A DNA stretch of 55,103 bases from Mycobacterium sp. shizuoka-1 (GTDB lineage: Bacteria > Actinomycetota > Actinomycetes > Mycobacteriales > Mycobacteriaceae): positions 349 to 55,451 of the forward strand of contig NZ_BEWG01000023.1 in assembly GCF_002723835.1 (NCBI RefSeq), written 5' to 3'. Under the pieces are notes generated by a model, which had not been told where the DNA came from, made no database searches, and saw nothing but the letters and a program-made list of their open reading frames with translations. Shown here piece by piece: positions 1-12,538 of this stretch (positions are counted from its first letter, which is position 1; each line of letters begins with the position of its first letter). The translations under genes were made by a program, and so were the position numbers.

Positions 1-415
1 AGATGGAGGCCGAGCTCGGGATCGATTCGATCAAGCAGGTCGAGATTTTGGCGGCGTTGCAGGCGAAGTTCCCTGGTGCTCCGGAGATTCCGGCGTCGGA
101 GCTGGCGAACCTGCGCACCCTGCAGGACGTGGTCGACACCATCGCCGACTTTGCCGCCCCGACGGCGGCGCCTGTTGGCGCGGCGCCGGCCGCTGTTGCG
201 GGTCCGGCTGCCGGTGATGTGGTGTTGGCGATCGTGTCGGAGAAGACGGGTTATCCGGTGGACATGCTCGGGTTGGGCATGGAGATGGAGGCCGAGCTCG
301 GGATCGATTCGATCAAGCAGGTCGAGATTTTGGCGGCGTTGCAGGCGAAGTTCCCTGGTGCTCCGGAGATTCCGGCGTCGGAGCTGGCGAACCTGCGCAC
401 CCTGCAGGACGTGGT
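1..415 (+). repeat. Tandem ACP-coding direct repeat, 282-bp period
   Basis: Bases 1-133 and 283-415 are identical by eye, giving a 94-codon in-frame repeat that encodes two near-identical ACP modules. The first copy is cut by the window start, so the array may hold more units upstream. Serial near-identical ACPs are a hallmark of PUFA-type synthases. Such arrays change copy number by recombination and collapse easily in short-read assemblies. Confidence 0.9.
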
Positions 416-2705
416 GGACACCGTCTCGGGATTCTCCGGCGGCGGTCACACCGAACAGGCTGCGGCAGTCCCGCATTCGACCCCCGCCTCGGCAGCGCCG
501 GTCGGCCTGTCCTGTACCGAGGCCGAGCTGCGCGCCGCGCCGCCCAGCGGATTGGCGATGGCGGGCCTGCGGGACGGCATCGTCCTCATCACCCGTGAAG
601 ATCCCGCCTTCGCCGACGCCCTCGAGCGGGCACTGACCGCCCGCGGGCTGCAGGCCCGCACCGTCGACGAGGTGCCCGCCGAAGCCGGTGCAGTCGTCAG
701 CCTGGCCGCGCTGGGAGCGGCACGCACCCCCGAAGACTGTGTGGCACTGCACCTGCGCGCGTTCCACGCCGCCCGCAGTGTGGCCAGGAGCGAGGCCCGC
801 ACCCGGCTGTTCGTCACCGTGCAGTCGACCGGCGCCCGATTCATCGCCGCGGATGTCCCGGTCGGTGTCGCCAGCCTGGTGAAGACCGCGGGCTGGGAGT
901 GGGAGAACGCCTCGGTGCGTGCCGTCGACATGGAAACTCTCGACGCCGACCGGTTGGCGGCCGAGTTGCTCGAAGGCGGAAGCGGTATCGAGGTCGCGCT
1001 GCGCGCCGACGGCACCCGACTGGTCGCCGTCGACGACATCGAGTCCTCCGTCGGTGAGGGCGAGACGATCAGCGTCACCCAGGGCGGCGTGGTGCTGGTC
1101 ACCGGCGGCGCGCGAGGGGTGACGGCCCAATCGGCTCTGGCACTGGCCAAACAGCACGGACTGCGGCTGGCACTTCTCGGTCGCACACCGCTGCGGGAGG
1201 CCACTGTCGACGAGCCGTCGGGTACCACGGCCGCCGAGATCGCCACCGCACTGGCCGCATCGGCACGAGCCCGTGGCGAGCAGCTGAGCCTGCCGCAGGC
1301 CCGCGCGCAGGCCGAGAGCCTGCTGGCCGAGCGGGAGGTCCGTGCCACGTTGTCGGCCGCCGAACGGCAAGGCACCCCGGCGCGTTACTTCGCGGCGAGT
1401 ATCACCGACGATGCCGCCCTGCGTGGTGTGCTCGACGAGGTGCGGCAGAACTTCGGTCCGATCGTCGGCGTCGTGCACGGCGCCGGTGTGCTGGCTGACA
1501 AACGCCTTGAAGACCTCGACGACGACGGGTTCGTCAAGGTGTTCAGCACCAAACTGATCGGTGCCGAGGCGCTTCTGGACGCCACCTCGACCGACGAGCT
1601 GCGCTTCATCTCGCTGTTCTCCTCGATCGCCGCCCGGGCTGGTAATCCCGGGCAGGCCGCCTACGCGTCGGCCAACGCAGCCCTGGAGGCGATCGCCGCC
1701 CGAGAGTCCGCGCGGCGCAACGGCGAATGCGTGGTCCGTGCGTTCGGATGGGGCCCATGGGACGGCGGGATGGTCGACGCGACACTGAAGAGCCGGTTCC
1801 TGGCCGGCGGTGTGGGCGTCATCCCGATCGACGAGGGTGCGCAATTCTTCGCCGAGCATGCACTGTGCCGGTCGTCGGCCACCGCGGTCGTGGTCGCCGC
1901 CCCGGCGGAGCCGCGGCTGCGTGCGGCACGCCTGGAGTGGGAGGTGTCGACGAAGGACCTGCCGGAGCTCACCGATCATCAGGTCCGCGGCCGGGTGGTG
2001 GTGCCGGTGGTGATCGCGCTGGACGCCATCCTGCGCGGGGCGCGCGGGCTGGTTGCCGACGCCTGCCCGGTGGTCCGTGACTTCCAGGTGCTCTCCGGCG
2101 TCACGTTGGCCGAATCCGAGCGCCAGGTCTTCACCCTCGAATACGAGCCGGCGGCGACGTCGTACGCCGTCACGATCGTCGACGGTCAGGGGCGGGCGCG
2201 CTATCGCGCCTCGGTGGACACCGCCGCCGTCGCGGAGCCGGAGATTTCGGTACCGCAGGCGTCAGGGTCCGGATGGCCGATGAGCGTCGACGAGGCCTAC
2301 ACCGGCCCGCTGTTCCACGGGCCGAAGTTCGCCGTCATCGAGCAGCTGGACACCTACGGAATCGCGGGCGGCTCAGCGACTCTCAGGAGCATGGGTGACC
2401 TCGACTGGCCGCAGAACGGCTGGGCGATCGACGCCGCGGGCATCGACGGCGGGCTGCAGCTCGGCATCGTCTGGGCCTGTGCGCAGGGACGTCCCCTGGT
2501 GCTGCCGATCCGGATCGGTCGCGTGGTCCTGCACCGCGCGTTCGGCGACGGCAGTATCGGACGGTGCCGGTTGGCCGCACATCCGGTCAACGACAAGCGA
2601 GTCGATTTCGACATCGCCTACGAAACCGCCGACGGTGCGCCGGTCGCAACGCTCGAGGGTGTCGAGTTCTACGCTGCGGGTAACACCGCGGACACCTCGG
2701 CGTGA
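1..2705 (+). CDS. PUFA-synthase-like polyketide synthase, C-terminal part (ACP-ACP-KR-DH), 5' truncated by window
   Basis: The gene begins before the window; 900 residues are visible from the first in-frame ATG at 3. Two acyl carrier domains come first, each with the LGIDSIKQVEIL motif (phosphopantetheine serines at about 9 and 103). A ketoreductase follows: NADPH loop TGGARGVTA from 367 and catalytic S541, Y554 and N558. A dehydratase-type hot-dog ends the protein, with the HxxxGxxxxP motif at H659 and a DxxxQ motif at D815-Q819. The order tandem ACP-KR-DH matches the C-terminal half of PfaA-type PUFA or secondary-lipid synthases; KS and MAT domains would be expected upstream. The stop overlaps the next start (GTGA). 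The product is inferred to be a long, partly unsaturated or hydroxylated acyl chain; its exact structure cannot be read from the sequence. Confidence 0.85.
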   Translation, partial: MEAELGIDSIKQVEILAALQAKFPGAPEIPASELANLRTLQDVVDTIADFAAPTAAPVGAAPAAVAGPAAGDVVLAIVSEKTGYPVDMLGLGMEMEAELGIDSIKQVEILAALQAKFPGAPEIPASELANLRTLQDVVDTVSGFSGGGHTEQAAAVPHSTPASAAPVGLSCTEAELRAAPPSGLAMAGLRDGIVLITREDPAFADALERALTARGLQARTVDEVPAEAGAVVSLAALGAARTPEDCVALHLRAFHAARSVARSEARTRLFVTVQSTGARFIAADVPVGVASLVKTAGWEWENASVRAVDMETLDADRLAAELLEGGSGIEVALRADGTRLVAVDDIESSVGEGETISVTQGGVVLVTGGARGVTAQSALALAKQHGLRLALLGRTPLREATVDEPSGTTAAEIATALAASARARGEQLSLPQARAQAESLLAEREVRATLSAAERQGTPARYFAASITDDAALRGVLDEVRQNFGPIVGVVHGAGVLADKRLEDLDDDGFVKVFSTKLIGAEALLDATSTDELRFISLFSSIAARAGNPGQAAYASANAALEAIAARESARRNGECVVRAFGWGPWDGGMVDATLKSRFLAGGVGVIPIDEGAQFFAEHALCRSSATAVVVAAPAEPRLRAARLEWEVSTKDLPELTDHQVRGRVVVPVVIALDAILRGARGLVADACPVVRDFQVLSGVTLAESERQVFTLEYEPAATSYAVTIVDGQGRARYRASVDTAAVAEPEISVPQASGSGWPMSVDEAYTGPLFHGPKFAVIEQLDTYGIAGGSATLRSMGDLDWPQNGWAIDAAGIDGGLQLGIVWACAQGRPLVLPIRIGRVVLHRAFGDGSIGRCRLAAHPVNDKRVDFDIAYETADGAPVATLEGVEFYAAGNTADTSA

Positions 2706-5700
2706 GCGGGTTCGAACCCGTCGCGATCGTCGGACGTAGTTGTGTGCTGCCCGGCGCGGCCACACCGGAGGAACTGTTCGACGCATCACTGGCCGGGCGC
2801 TGCCTGCTGACCCCGACCCCCCGCGACCAATGGCGCGGCGTGGACCCCGGCCGGCTGATGGCCAGCGACAAACCCGGACTGCGGGTCTCTTCGGCGACCG
2901 GCGGTTACGTCAAGACGTCCTTCGATCTGGCGCAGTTCGCCTCGCGGATACCGGACTTCGATCAGCTCGATCCGATCGTGCCATGGCTCGCGCGGTGCGC
3001 GCAGCAGGCGCTGGGCGGTCCGCTGGCGGCGCCGCAGACCGGCCTGATCGTCGGCAACCTGTCCTACCCGAGCACCAAGGGCACCGAGTTCGTGGAGGCC
3101 GTGTGGACGGGTGACGGCAACGACGACCCGCGCAACCGGTTCTCCTCCGGGCTGCCGGTGCACCTGGTTGCCGGAGCGATGGAGATGACCGGACCGGTCT
3201 ACGCGCTCGACGCGGCGTGTGCATCATCGCTCTACGCGATCAAGCTGGCCTGCGACGCCCTGCACGACCGCGACGCCGACGTCATGCTTGCCGGCGGGGT
3301 CAACGGTTCCGACGACCTGTTCCTGCACCTGGGCTTCACGTCGCTGCAGGCGCTCAGTCCGTCGGGCCGGTCTCGGCCCTTCCACGCAGAAGCCGACGGC
3401 TTGGTGCCCGCACAGGGGGCTGCTCTGGTCGCGCTGAAGCGACTGGAAGACGCCGAGCGCGCCGGTGACCACATCCTCGGCGTGATCCTGGGCGTGGGGC
3501 TGTCCAACGACGGGCGCCAGAGTGGGTTCTTGGCACCGGCGGTCGGTGGTCAGACTCGGGCCATGACCTCAGCGCTGGAGCAGGCCGGGCTGACTCCGGC
3601 CGACATCGACTATGTGGACTGCCACGCCACCGGCACTCCGCTGGGCGACGCCATCGAGTTGCAGAGCATTGCGGCCGCCTACGGTGACACCCCGTTGAAA
3701 CTGGGCGCGCTGAAAGGCAATCTTGGCCATACGATCACCGTTTCGGGCGCGGCGAGCCTGATCAATGTGATCTCGGCCATGCAGGCTTCGACACTGCCGC
3801 CCACCGTCTGCGAGAAGCCCACCGAGAAGTTGAACGGCACACCCTTCACGCTCGTGACCACGCCCACGCGGTGGGATGCGCCGGTCAAGCGCGCCGCGGT
3901 CAGCAACTTCGGATTCGGTGGCAACAACGCACATCTGATCGTCGAAAACTACCGCGGCCCCCGCGGTGCGGTCGCGCGGAAGCAGCCGCCCACCGACGAG
4001 ATCGTGATCTGCGGATTGGGTGTGGTCACCGGCGATGCGCGCGATGCCGAGGCGTTCCGCCGCCGAGTCCTCGGGCCCGAAGCACCGGTGACCGCGCTCG
4101 ACGCCGTCGAGCTCGACCTTGCCGGACTGGGCTTTCCGCCGAAAGAGCTCGCCGGCAGCCTCAGCCAGCAGACCGTGATGCTGACGGCCGCGGGCCAGGC
4201 GTTGCAGCACGTGACGGTCGACCCGGACCGGACCGGGGTGTTCGTCGGCATGGGATGTGATGCCACCATCGCCCGGCAGCGGCTGCGGGTGCTGCACGCC
4301 GACGACGATCGGTGGTTGCAGGCCAACGCCGAATCCGCGCCGCAGCTGACCGCCGACGGGGTGGTCGGAACGATGCCGAACATCCCCGCCAACCGAATCC
4401 ACGCGCAGCGTGACTTCCGCGGGTTCGGTTTCACCGTCTCCACCGAGGAGCTGTCCGGGATTACTGCACTCCAGATCGGGATCCGCGCGTTGCGGCATCG
4501 CGAACTCGACGTGGTCGTCGCCGGTGCGGTCGACATGTGTTGCGAGCCGGCACATTCGCGGGCAGCTGATGCCCTCGACGCGGATCGCAGTGCGGGACAC
4601 GGCGACGCGGCAGTGGCTTTCGTGCTCAAGCGGCGTGCCGATGCCGAAGCCGCCGGCGACGAGATCCTCGCCGTGATCGACACCGACGGAGAACCGATCG
4701 AGACAGATTCGAATTTCGCGGCCGGACGGATCGGCCGCACGCACGCAGCCGCCGCTGCCGTGGAGATCGCCGCGCGTGTCGAGGCGGTGCGATCACGGGT
4801 GCGGGTTGACAAGGCCGGCGCGCAGCCGTCACCGGGCGGCACGGCTGCAGCAGTGTGGGTGGAGGCTCTCGGCGGGCATGCCGACGGCGTCACGGTGTCG
4901 GCAGCAGGCGGCGCGCCGAAGCCGTTGGCTGTCGGCATCGTTCCTTTCATCGAGCGCTATGCCGGTGACAGCCGGGCCGATCTGCTGGCCCGGCTCCACC
5001 GTGGCCAGCCGGGCGGCAGCGGCCCAGTGCGGTGCTCGCTGGTCGGCGACAGCCAGACCACCGTGGACGCACTTCGGCAGCAGGCGGTGTTGCGGCTGGA
5101 ACGCGGTGAGGCGCCTATCGTGCCGGGCATCGCGTTCGCGGAAGCCCAGATGGTCGGCGAGTTGGCGTTCATGTTCACCGGTGCCGCCGCCGCTTACCCG
5201 GGGGCCGGTAGAGATCTGTTGTTCGCATGGCCCGAGATCGGCGACGCGCTGACCGAACGCCTCTCCGGCGTCGGCGATCTGGCCCGCGCCCTGCACGGTG
5301 CCGGGATCACGACTTTGGATCCGCGGACGCAGCTGACCGGGTGCGCGCTGGTCTGTCAATCGCAAGCGGAGTTCTCCCGTACCGTTCTCGGTCTGAAACC
5401 CACTGCGGCTATCGGCCTTTCGTCGGGCGAGACGAACTCGCTGTTGGCATTTGGGGTCTGGCGCGACCTAGAGCCGATGCTGGGTGAGATCGAAGCGTCG
5501 GGAATGTACGGCGACGAGCTGACCGGCGCCTGCCGGGTGGCAGCTGCCGACTGGGGGTTGGGGAACCAGCCGGCCCCATGGGAGTGCTGGCGTATCACCG
5601 CACCCAGAGCGTCGGTCGAATCAGCGCTGGCTGCCGAGCCCCGCGCCTACATGACTATCGTTCAGGCGCCGGACGATTGCGTGATCGGTGGCGATCCGGC

Positions 5701-8700
5701 GGCGTGCCGGCGGGTTATCGACGCCGTGGACGGCGCAACCGCGATCCCGCTGGGTCTGGACATGGTCATCCACTGCGATGCCATGACTCCGTTTGCCGAC
5801 ACCTGGCGAGCCATCCATACCCGGGAGACGCACGAGGCGCCGGACATCCGCTTCTACACCAACGCGGTCAACCGAGCCTACGTGCCGACCCGTGAAGCAG
5901 CCGCCGAGGCGATCACGCGGCAAGCCCTCGAACCCATTGACTTTCCCGCGACGATTCTCCAGGCCTGGGACGACGGCGTTCGGGTATTTGTCGAGCACGG
6001 GCCTCGCGCGATTCTCACCGGCGCGGTTGCGAAGATCCTCGGTGACCGCCCGCATCTTGCGGTTGCGCTGGATCCGCAGGAACGGCGCGGGCTGCGGGCG
6101 CTGGCTGAAAGTGTCTGCAAACTGTGGGTACACGGGCTACCGGTCGATATCGACGCATTCGAGTCGCGTATCCGGCAATTGCATGAGCAAGGTAACCGGG
6201 CGCGGTCTCAGGACACGCGCAAGCTGACACTTGCTGCGCACTGGCCGGATATCGTCTCGGTTCCCGAAGAATCTCGCACGGTGACGACGCCGGAGGCGTC
6301 CCGGAATGTGACGACGCCGGAGGCGTCCAAGAATGGAAGTGCGCCCATGCCCGAAGTGGACCACGGAAGTGTTCAAGTCATGCCGCCGGCACCTGCGGCC
6401 CTCGCGCCGTTGGTAGTGGCTCGACCTGCCGCCGCCCCGGCCGCGAATACCGTGGTGGCCAAGCCGGTCGCTCCGGCAGCCGCGGCGCCCGGCGATCAGA
6501 CGGTCGCGGCACTGAATCTCGTTGCCTCGGTGAGCAATGCGCACACGGCATTCCTCGAGCGGCAGGCGGAGGCGCACACGTCGTTCCTGAAGTCGCGCGG
6601 CGATCTACTCGCCCTGGTGGCCGGGCAGCGGGGATCGGTGCCGGTTGCCGCGACGAGTGCGCCACCGGTCTATGCACCCTCGCCGGTGTCCGTGCCTGCG
6701 CCGGCCCCAGCACCCGTGCCGCCGGCGCCCGCCCCCACACCGCCGCCGGCACCGCCGGTGGCCGCTGCCGCCCCGGCGCCTGCGCCCAGTGCACCGGCAC
6801 CGGCACCCGCACCCAGAGTGCCGGCGCCCAATACACCGGCTCCCGCGCCGAGCCGGCAGCCAGCGGTCGAGAAGCCCCTATGGTCGCGTGCGCAGCTGGA
6901 AATCCTTGCCGGCGGCAAGGTCTCGGAGGTGTTGGGCCCGAAGTTCGCCGAGTACGACAAGTACGAGCGGCTGGTCCGGATGCCGGAACCGCCGCTGCTG
7001 CTGGCCGACCGGGTGATGAGCATCGAGGGCGAGCCAGGAACGATGGGGACCGGCACAATCGTCACGGAGACAGATGTCGACCCCGACGCCTGGTACATCC
7101 ACAACGGCCGGATGTCACCCGGTGTGGTGATCGAGAGTGGCCAGGCCGATCTGTTGCTCGCCTCGTGGCTGGGTGCGGACTTCACCAACCGCAGCGAGCG
7201 GGTGTACCGGCTGCTCGGTTGCGATCTGACATTCATGGGCGAATTGCCCAAGGGTGGCGACACGCTGCACTACGAGATCCACATCGACGGTCACGCAAAA
7301 ACGGGTGATACGCGTCTGTTTTTCTTCCACTACGACTGCTACATCGGCGACCGGCTGATGATCTCGGTGCGCAACGGGCAGGCCGGATTCTTTTCCGACG
7401 CGGAGCTCGCCGAGTCGGACGGAGTGTTGTGGGACGCTGCCGATGATGCACCGCGCGACGGTGCACGCCGTGACGAGCCGCCCGTGGTCACCCAGAAGCG
7501 GTCGTTCACCAAGGAGGACGTGGAAGCGTTCACCGATGGTCACGCATTCCGCTGCTTCGGCGCAGGCTTTGAGCGGGCGGCCGCCCACACCCGGACGCCG
7601 TCGTTACCGAAGGGCAAGTTGCGGCTGATCGATGAGATCGCCGAATTCGACCCCGACGGCGGACCATGGGGCCGCGGGTATCTGCGGGCCACCGCCGCGG
7701 TGCCCAGGGACATGTGGTTCTACGACGGGCATTTCAAGAACGACCCGTGCATGCCTGGGACGTTGATGGCCGATGCGGCCACCCAGGCACTGTCGTTCGC
7801 GATGGCCGCCTACGGGTTCACCATCGAGCGCGACGGATGGCGGTTCGAGCCGGTGCCGGACGATATGGCGCGCTTCGTCTGCCGTGGGCAGGTGACACCC
7901 GACGCCGACCATATGCTCGACTACGAGGTGTTCATCGAAGAGATCATCGACGGGCCCACGCCGACGGTCTTCGCCGCGCTGCTCTGCCGTAGCGACGGCT
8001 TCAAGGTCTTCCATGCCCGGCGCTTCGGTATGCGTCTGGTTCCCGACTGGCCGATGCCGCCGGGTGCGCCCGGGCCGGTGCAGATCCTGGCCGGCACCAA
8101 GGACGTTCGCGGTGACCAGGGCGCGCTGCTGGCATGCGGCCGTGGCATGCCGTCGGATGCGTTCGGCGCTCTGTATGCGCCGTTCGACGGCACCCGGCGG
8201 GCGCCGCGCCTGCCGGACGAGCCGTACCATTTCATGTCCCGCGTGCTCAGTGTCTCCAGCCCGCCGGGAGTGCCTACCAAGGGCGGCACCGTCGTCGCGG
8301 AATACGATGTGCCAGAAGGCGAGTGGTATTTCGCCGACGCCCACGTCGATGCGGTGCCGATGCCGGTGCTGATCGAAATCTTGCTGCAGCCGTGCGGCTG
8401 GTTGTCGTCGTACAACGGATTCGCCGCCAATCGTCCCGACGACGTGGTGTTCCGCAATCTCGACGGTGGTGAGGTGATCCAGCATCGACCGGCCCGGGTC
8501 GGGACGCTGCGGGTCACGTCGACGCTGGAGCGGTTCGCTGACGGGGCCGGCTCGACCATCGTGTTCTTCGATGTCGTCTGCACCCAGAACGACGAAGTCG
8601 TGATGACGATGAAGACGGCATTCGGGTTCTTCAGTCCGGAGGCTCTGCGCAACCAGGTCGGGTTGCGAATGAAACCGGGTGTGCTAGAGGCGCTTTCCGA

Positions 8701-9204
8701 GCCGGCTCCGGTCGAACTGTCCTACCGGGACGCGCAGCTCGACGGTGCGCCCTGGTTGGACCAGGGCCGCCTGCAGGTGGTCGACCGGGTGAAGTTCTGG
8801 CCGGGCGGGGGAGAGGCCGGGCTGGGCAGGCTGGTCGCCGAGTACGACGTCACCCCGGAGGCGTGGTTCTTCAAGGCGCACTTCTTCCAGGATCCGGTGC
8901 AGCCGGGGTCGCTGGGTCTGGAAGCCATGCAACAGGCGGCGCGTGCAGCGGTGCGACTGTCCGGTCTGGGCGGCGCAGGTGACGAATTCGAGTTCGAGCC
9001 GGTGGCTTTGGACCAGATGTTCAGCTGGAAATTCCGTGGTCAAGTGACACCGACCAACAAGCGCACCAAGTCCGAGGTCGAAATCCTCTCCACCCACAGT
9101 GACGATCGCGGTGTGCTGGCGGTGTTCGACGGCCGGTTCTGGTGCGACGATCTGTGCATCTACGAGACACGCGGGATGGGCGTTCGCGTTACCCGAAGGG
9201 CGCC

Positions 9205-9208
<4 letters not shown>
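2702..9208 (+). CDS. PUFA-synthase-like multidomain protein: KS - CLF-like KS - AT-like - four FabA-type hot-dog segments
   Basis: This 2168-aa protein is the second subunit of the lipid synthase. It starts at GTG 2702, overlapping the upstream stop by 4 bp. The N-terminal ketosynthase has an intact triad: C173 in [10 protein letters not shown]308 in HATGTPLGD and H343 in NLGHT. A second KS-like domain (about 430-800) has STEELSG near 580 where the active-site Cys belongs, as in chain-length factors. An acyltransferase-like domain (about 815-1140) carries GLSSGE at 905-910: the nucleophile S907 is kept but the usual His of GHSxGE is Leu. A Pro/Ala-rich linker (about 1310-1390) precedes four FabA/PfaC-like hot-dog segments. 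Segments 2 and 4 have the catalytic-type His (H1677, H2060). Segments 1 and 3 have altered motifs (around W1464 and W1875). The layout merges PfaC-like KS-CLF-DH-DH with an AT. No enoyl reductase (PfaD) is visible in the window. Confidence 0.85.
6281..6328 (+). repeat. Short in-frame direct repeat in interdomain linker
   Basis: A 21-base unit occurs at 6281-6301 and again at 6308-6328, a 27-bp period. It encodes VTTPEAS twice in the flexible linker between the AT-like domain and the hot-dog domains. It is probably linker expansion by slippage and has no obvious catalytic meaning. Confidence 0.75.
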
Positions 9209-11072
<1,864 letters not shown>

Positions 11073-11088
11073 CAGGAGAGCGCAGGTA

Positions 11089-12525
11089 ATGACGGAGCTC
11101 GGCAAGGCACTCCGCCCGGTAACGACCGCCATCCCGGGACTTGTCATCTGGGACCTGCCCGTCCACGGCGACAACCGGGGCTGGTTCAAAGAGAACTGGC
11201 AGCGGGAGAAGATGGTGGCCGCCGGTATGCCCGACTTCGGGCCGGTGCAGAACAACGTCTCGTTCAACTCCTCGGCCGGCACCACCCGCGGAATCCACGC
11301 CGAACCGTGGGACAAGTACATCTCGGTGGCCACCGGGCGGATCTTCTGCGCCTGGGTCGACCTGCGGGACGGCCCGACGTTCGGGACGGTGGTGACCGCC
11401 GAGATCGACCCGTCGCGCGCGGTCTTCGTGCCGCAAGGCGTCGGCAACGGCTTTCAGACGCTGGAGCCCAATACCGCCTACACCTACCTGGTCAACGACC
11501 ATTACTCGCCGGATGGTGTCTACACCTCACTGAATCCGGCCGATCAGACCATCGCCATCGACTGGCCGATTCCGCTGGAGGAGGCCGAGCTGTCGGCGAA
11601 GGACCGGGCCCAGGGCCCGTTGTCGGCGGTCGTTCCCATTCAGCCGCGCAAGACGCTGGTGGTCGGTGCCGGCGGCCAATTGGGCCGTGCGCTGCAGGCG
11701 GCGTACGAAGGTGCTTCGCACGTCGAATACGTCGACCTCCCGGACTTCGATCTCAGCTCCGGCGATTTCGCCACCGCACGCCCCTGGCGCGAATACGACA
11801 CGATCATCAACGCTGCTGCCTACACCGCTGTCGACGCAGCGGAAACCCCGGAGGGACGGGCCGCGGCGTGGGCCGCCAACGTCGCCGGTGTTGCGAATCT
11901 GACTCGGGTCGCGGCGGCACATCGACTGACCGTCGTGCACGTCTCGACTGATTATGTATTCGACGGCACCACCACGCGGCCGTATCTCGAGGACGACCCG
12001 ATGACTCCGCTGGGGGTCTACGGGCAGACCAAGGCCGCGGGCGATCAGATCGTCTCCACGCTGGACCGGCACTACATCGTGCGCACCTCGTGGGTGATCG
12101 GCGAGGGCCGAAACTTCGTGCGCACCATGCTTTCTCTGGCCGAACGCGGAGTCGACCCGGCGGTCGTCGACGACCAGGTGGGCCGCTTGACGTTCACCTC
12201 CGAACTGGCCAGGGCGATCCGGCATCTGCTCGGGAGCCGCGCGCCCTACGGAACGTACAACGTCACCGGGTCCGGGCCGGTCACCTCGTGGGCCGACGTC
12301 GCCAGACAAACCTTCGAGCTGGCGGGCCACGACCCGAACCGGGTGACCGGAGTATCCACGGCGGAGTACTTCGCCTCGGCTGCCAATCCGGTTTCGCCTC
12401 GGCCGCTCCGCGGCGTGCTCGACCTGACCAAGATCGAGTCCACCGGATTCGTGCCGGCCGATGCGGGCGAGTCGCTGGCCGCTTACGTTCGCCAGGAGAC
12501 CCGCGCCGGCTCCGGCGCACGCTAG
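11089..12525 (+). CDS. RmlC-RmlD fusion: dTDP-4-keto-6-deoxyglucose 3,5-epimerase / dTDP-4-dehydrorhamnose reductase
   Basis: A single 478-aa ORF joins the last two enzymes of dTDP-L-rhamnose synthesis. Residues 1 to about 185 are a cupin RmlC domain with the catalytic-type His at H70 in TRGIHAE and the FVPQGVGNGF strand. From about 190 an RmlD reductase follows, with GAGGQLGR, the HVSTDYVFDG segment and YGQTK (Y311, K315). No stop separates the two parts, so they are expected to be one polypeptide. Fused RmlC-RmlD proteins are known in some actinobacteria, while many mycobacteria keep the genes separate. The ATG at 11089 follows an AGGAGA ribosome site and lies 16 bp after rmlB. The gene ends 13 bp from the convergent mmpL end. 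Confidence 0.92.
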   Translation: MTELGKALRPVTTAIPGLVIWDLPVHGDNRGWFKENWQREKMVAAGMPDFGPVQNNVSFNSSAGTTRGIHAEPWDKYISVATGRIFCAWVDLRDGPTFGTVVTAEIDPSRAVFVPQGVGNGFQTLEPNTAYTYLVNDHYSPDGVYTSLNPADQTIAIDWPIPLEEAELSAKDRAQGPLSAVVPIQPRKTLVVGAGGQLGRALQAAYEGASHVEYVDLPDFDLSSGDFATARPWREYDTIINAAAYTAVDAAETPEGRAAAWAANVAGVANLTRVAAAHRLTVVHVSTDYVFDGTTTRPYLEDDPMTPLGVYGQTKAAGDQIVSTLDRHYIVRTSWVIGEGRNFVRTMLSLAERGVDPAVVDDQVGRLTFTSELARAIRHLLGSRAPYGTYNVTGSGPVTSWADVARQTFELAGHDPNRVTGVSTAEYFASAANPVSPRPLRGVLDLTKIESTGFVPADAGESLAAYVRQETRAGSGAR

Positions 12526-12538
12526 GCGAAATGCCGAA

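Noticed and set aside
446..1375. 309-aa open frame on the minus strand inside the lipid-synthase gene
   Set aside because: It is antisense to a clear ACP-KR-DH coding region, its protein is low-complexity Ser/Arg/Ala, and it has no recognisable domain. High-GC shadow frame.
12526..12538. Terminator between convergent rmlCD and mmpL ends
   Set aside because: The gap is only 13 bp and shows no stem-loop. Termination, if any, must be inside the genes or Rho-dependent.
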